Below are positions 61,591 through 64,000 of a stretch of 64,000 bases of DNA, in pieces. Every line of letters starts with the position of its first letter. Positions within the stretch are counted from its first letter, which is position 1. The stretch is from Acidobacteriaceae bacterium KBS 83 (GTDB taxonomy: Bacteria; Acidobacteriota; Terriglobia; Terriglobales; Acidobacteriaceae), in contig KB906734.1 in the NCBI GenBank assembly GCA_000381585.1, positions 372,001 through 436,000 of the forward strand. The letters are read 5' to 3'. The position numbers were made by a program, and so were the translations under genes. The notes beneath the pieces were generated by a model. It saw only the letters and a program-made list of their open reading frames with translations, was not told where the DNA came from and did no database searches.

Positions 61591-62397
61591 CTAAAGAATC
61601 GCGCTTGGCTGCGGCGGCCTCGCCTTGCTGCGCACCACACAAACCTGGGCCGTGCGCAACATTAAGGCCAAGTCACTTCGGAAGGTGGCGCGCTCAGCGT
61701 AAACGAAATCGAGATGCGTCTTGTAGGGGGTCAGCTTGTATTTGCAGAATGCCTCGATCTGCTCCTCCGGGATCTGCCGCAACATCTCTTCCTCGCAGCG
61801 GAAAACCAGCGTCGCCGCACCCGTGATCCCAGGACGAAACGGCATAGCCTGCGCCTGCCGATGCTGGTGGTCGGGAAGCTTCGGCCGGGGGCCAACCAAG
61901 CTCATGTCGCCGAAGAGCACATTCACCAGCTGTGGCAGCTCGTCCAGTTTGTAGCGGCGAAGAAGGCGTCCTACTGCGGTGACGCGACGATCACCATGCC
62001 TGGTTACCGAAAGCCCCTTGGGCTGAGGCTGGGCCTCCATGGTGCGGAACTTGTAGATGGTGAACAGTTGTCCCATGCGTCCCACGCGTTGCTGACGGAA
62101 GATCACTGGCCCGGGCGAGCTGAATCGAACAGCCACTGCAAGAATCCCAAAGAGCGGCGAAAACATCACCAGACCGAAAAACGACAAAGTTAGATCCATG
62201 ACCCGGCGAACTGCGGAAAGCGACCAGTCGCTCCCCGTAATCACAACTCCGAAGTCCGTCTCCTGCTCATCATAGGCAACGGCCGAAGCAGCTGCTCCGC
62301 GCAAACGTTCCTCGCGATGGGGGGCAGCGCTCTTCCGTGAAAAATCATTCCAGATGGGTTGAACGGAGAGACTACGTGAGGTTTCGAATGAACTCAT
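61591..62397 (-). CDS. Exopolysaccharide sugar transferase (bacterial sugar transferase family)
   Basis: 268 residues. One membrane helix (LSFFGLVMFSPLFGILAVAV) followed by the catalytic domain: SPGPVIFRQQRVGRMGQLFT, YKFRTM, KLDELPQLVNVLFGDMSLVG and PRPKLPDHQ. These enzymes (PF02397, WbaP/EpsL type) transfer a sugar phosphate to undecaprenyl phosphate to start repeat-unit synthesis. No long N-terminal membrane bundle, so it is the small monotopic form. It lies beside a glycosyltransferase at the right edge. Confidence 0.92.
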   Translation of the reverse strand: MSSFETSRSLSVQPIWNDFSRKSAAPHREERLRGAAASAVAYDEQETDFGVVITGSDWSLSAVRRVMDLTLSFFGLVMFSPLFGILAVAVRFSSPGPVIFRQQRVGRMGQLFTIYKFRTMEAQPQPKGLSVTRHGDRRVTAVGRLLRRYKLDELPQLVNVLFGDMSLVGPRPKLPDHQHRQAQAMPFRPGITGAATLVFRCEEEMLRQIPEEQIEAFCKYKLTPYKTHLDFVYAERATFRSDLALMLRTAQVCVVRSKARPPQPSAIL

Positions 62398-62828
62398 TCA
62401 GTATCCTTGGATACACGTCTTGCCCGTCTGTTCGGCGCACCGCCGGGATTCTTCTCCCCGCTCTGGCGCATTAAGGTTGAGGCTGCATCCTTCTTGTTCA
62501 GATGCAGCGGGGGGATGGAACACCGGCTATCCAAGTTCTAATACCGTCATTCGGGCTTGTCCTGCGAAACTTCCTGCCAGCTGCCTGCCAAGCTTCTGAA
62601 AGCCTCTTCACAGCCGGTCTTATCTCGTACGTAAATAAGGTACATGCTTGTGCGACTTTAAAAGCTAGCATTACTGCGGCACTCTGCCAAAAGCGAGCCG
62701 ACGGGGTATATACATCGCCAGCTTTCGGAGAACCAGTTTACCTGCACGTCAGCCGGATTGCTTGTTTAACCACGTGTAAAAAAGAGCATCAGCGGGCAAA
62801 TAGCTCACTACTTTTGAAGCATTTACGC
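62398..62828. other. Intergenic region upstream of the sugar transferase, no gene recognised
   Basis: 431 bp, less GC-rich than the genes around it (GTACATGCTTGTGCGACTTT, TTAAACAACATTAGACGATA). A plus-strand frame 62502-62903 has no recognisable family and overlaps the glycosyltransferase end. It may carry the promoter of the sugar transferase gene. Confidence 0.4.
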
Positions 62829-64000
62829 TTAAACAACATTAGACGATACACCAAATTTCACAGGTGCAACCGCATCTTCAACAATCTGAACAAGCTGTGG
62901 TAACAGACGATTCTGGGAATAGTTGCGCGACGCCGGGCTGACAATGGTTCGACCCGCCTCCCTCCAGTTCACCCAATCCGCCTCCAGACAGACCGTCAAT
63001 CCAGACACATCGCCGAAGTCTATTCGGATGTAATGGCTGCTGCACCTATCTTTTGTCCCAGCACCACCAGGTGTTATCGAACCGGTGCTTTCGAGGGCAT
63101 CGCTGATATGGCTCCGTTCCGGACCCACATATAGCACCCTGTTGCCTACCGCGAGCATGTTGTAAAGCTTTGAAGGATGGATTGTCCCTACCATTGCGCT
63201 GCCCAGGACCACTGCCTGCAGGTCTGCCGCGGAAAGCGAACCGGACAGCGACTCTATCGGCTGATAGGGCAGAAACTTGACATTCGTCAGGCCGAGGTCC
63301 TCTGAGAGCGCACGCAGTCGCGAAAACTCGCTCCCGCCGCCAACGAATACAAAGCAGAAGCGCGAATCCGATTTTAACTGGAGTGCCGCCTGCAAAAGCG
63401 TATCGAGCGGATGGACCGGGCTGTGATTGCCGGAGTACATCACCACATATTTTCCCGTGAGACCATGCCGCTCCCGGAATGCTGCCCTGCCCTCTTGATC
63501 GAAGTATGCGTAGCGGTCCATCGACCACGGCGGTACTACCCGCACCCTCGCAGCGTCCACACCCTTTGCCAGGATCCGGTCGCGCATGTAGCGGTCCAGC
63601 ACCACCACAGCATCTGCAGAATGCAGCGTAAAGCGTGAAATCCGCTCCAATGCCGAGGCCACGACCCCCGGTCGCAGCCATCCCGCCGCGAGGGCCTCAT
63701 CCGGATTCAAATCCATGACCCAGTACACAAATCGTTCGCCACGGAGCCGACAGCGTAGCGCCGCCAGGGCCGCGACGAGCGGCGGCGAGGTCAGGGCCAC
63801 CACGCAATCCGCCCCCGGCGGCATTAGAAGTCGCAACGTGGCCCGCAACAGGAAGCTGCCAAAATCCACGGCACGGCGCCACTTCGCATCCTTCCCGAAT
63901 CCTGTGCCGCCCACGCGCTCGATTTCGATGCGACCATAGCGCTCTCGCTTAGCGAAGCGGCGCGCTGGCTCATCGTACGCACGCCGCGCGGCCAACACAC
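62829..64000 (-). CDS. Glycosyltransferase family 4 (WbuB-like), 5' end missing
   Basis: The frame is open to the end of the window; the N-terminal Rossmann start is missing. ARRAYDEPARRFAKRERYGR near the visible start and FVYWVMDLNPDEALAAGWLR are typical of WbuB-like GT4 enzymes. KYVVMYSGNHSPVHPLDTLL, GGGSEFSRLRALSEDLGLTN and GTIHPSKLYNMLAVGNRVLY form the donor-binding half (the usual E-x7-E is replaced here by a HPSKLYNML context, as in that subfamily). It probably adds a sugar in the exopolysaccharide pathway started by the neighbouring sugar transferase. Confidence 0.9.
   Translation of the reverse strand, partial: VLAARRAYDEPARRFAKRERYGRIEIERVGGTGFGKDAKWRRAVDFGSFLLRATLRLLMPPGADCVVALTSPPLVAALAALRCRLRGERFVYWVMDLNPDEALAAGWLRPGVVASALERISRFTLHSADAVVVLDRYMRDRILAKGVDAARVRVVPPWSMDRYAYFDQEGRAAFRERHGLTGKYVVMYSGNHSPVHPLDTLLQAALQLKSDSRFCFVFVGGGSEFSRLRALSEDLGLTNVKFLPYQPIESLSGSLSAADLQAVVLGSAMVGTIHPSKLYNMLAVGNRVLYVGPERSHISDALESTGSITPGGAGTKDRCSSHYIRIDFGDVSGLTVCLEADWVNWREAGRTIVSPASRNYSQNRLLPQLVQIVEDAVAPVKFGVSSNVV

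Noticed and set aside
62502-62903. Plus-strand frame in the gap at 62.4-62.8 kb
   Set aside because: Composition is irregular, there is no family, and it overlaps the end of the glycosyltransferase.
1-64000. Search for CRISPR arrays, tRNA, rRNA, transposases, prophage or a defence island
   Set aside because: None found by reading; regularly spaced identical repeats, integrases and transposase motifs were not seen. A tRNA scan could still find a short gene I missed.

Overview
The window looks like chromosomal DNA of an acidobacterium (Acidobacteriota, class Terriglobia). The assignment is inferred from content: about 60% GC, two large permeases of the acidobacterial FtsX/MacB-like 'ADOP' type, PadR regulators beside them, tandem DUF3857 proteins, and interspersed intergenic repeats whose text also appears inside one gene. 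No rRNA, tRNA, CRISPR array, prophage or complete insertion sequence was seen.

Layout. 0-13.7 kb: a partial flavoprotein, glucose-6-phosphate dehydrogenase, a glycosyltransferase, a frameshifted secreted protein, a prolyl oligopeptidase-like peptidase, a PEP-mutase-family enzyme, an OGFr-domain protein, MurJ, two tandem secreted cupins and two small unknowns. 13.8-17.6 kb: a family of secreted proteins sharing an SHEV(A/T)E motif, with two intact copies and two remnants. 17.7-25.5 kb: an exported unknown, bactofilin, RNase R, a small exported protein, and an overlapping three-gene set of two small membrane proteins and a PAS histidine kinase. 25.7-29.7 kb: two translationally coupled DUF3857/transglutaminase-like proteins, only the second with the catalytic triad. 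29.8-38 kb: a DHFR-fold protein, LysR, lipocalin-like protein, acyltransferase, GreB, a divergent TetR/NmrA pair with twin operator-like palindromes, and an amidohydrolase. 38-41 kb: a PadR-ADOP operon. 41.1-43.4 kb: fragments of an OmpA-type protein, a DUF3857 protein and a molybdopterin oxidoreductase, with an intact beta-helix gene lying between two parts of the oxidoreductase. 43.6-52 kb: a truncated CadC-like regulator, DsbA-like protein, AraC regulator, animal-type haem peroxidase and a second ADOP permease. 52-64 kb: small unknowns, a TPR protein, DUF4760, an NTF2-like protein, a PadR pair, FmdE, DinB, GatCA, and the edge of an exopolysaccharide locus (sugar transferase and glycosyltransferase).

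Most genes are single or two-gene units. Clear functional groupings are GatC-GatA, PadR-ADOP, TetR/NmrA, the DUF3857 pair, the kinase triplet and the polysaccharide genes at the right edge. No defence or mobile system with a defined mechanism is visible. The most unusual signals are architectural: two places where an intact gene lies between the two ends of a decayed gene, a chimeric 'scrapyard' of three gene fragments, a roughly 60-bp direct repeat flanking an acyltransferase-GreB block, a repeat translated inside RNase R, and a tandem TAAGTCCTTT element at two distant sites.
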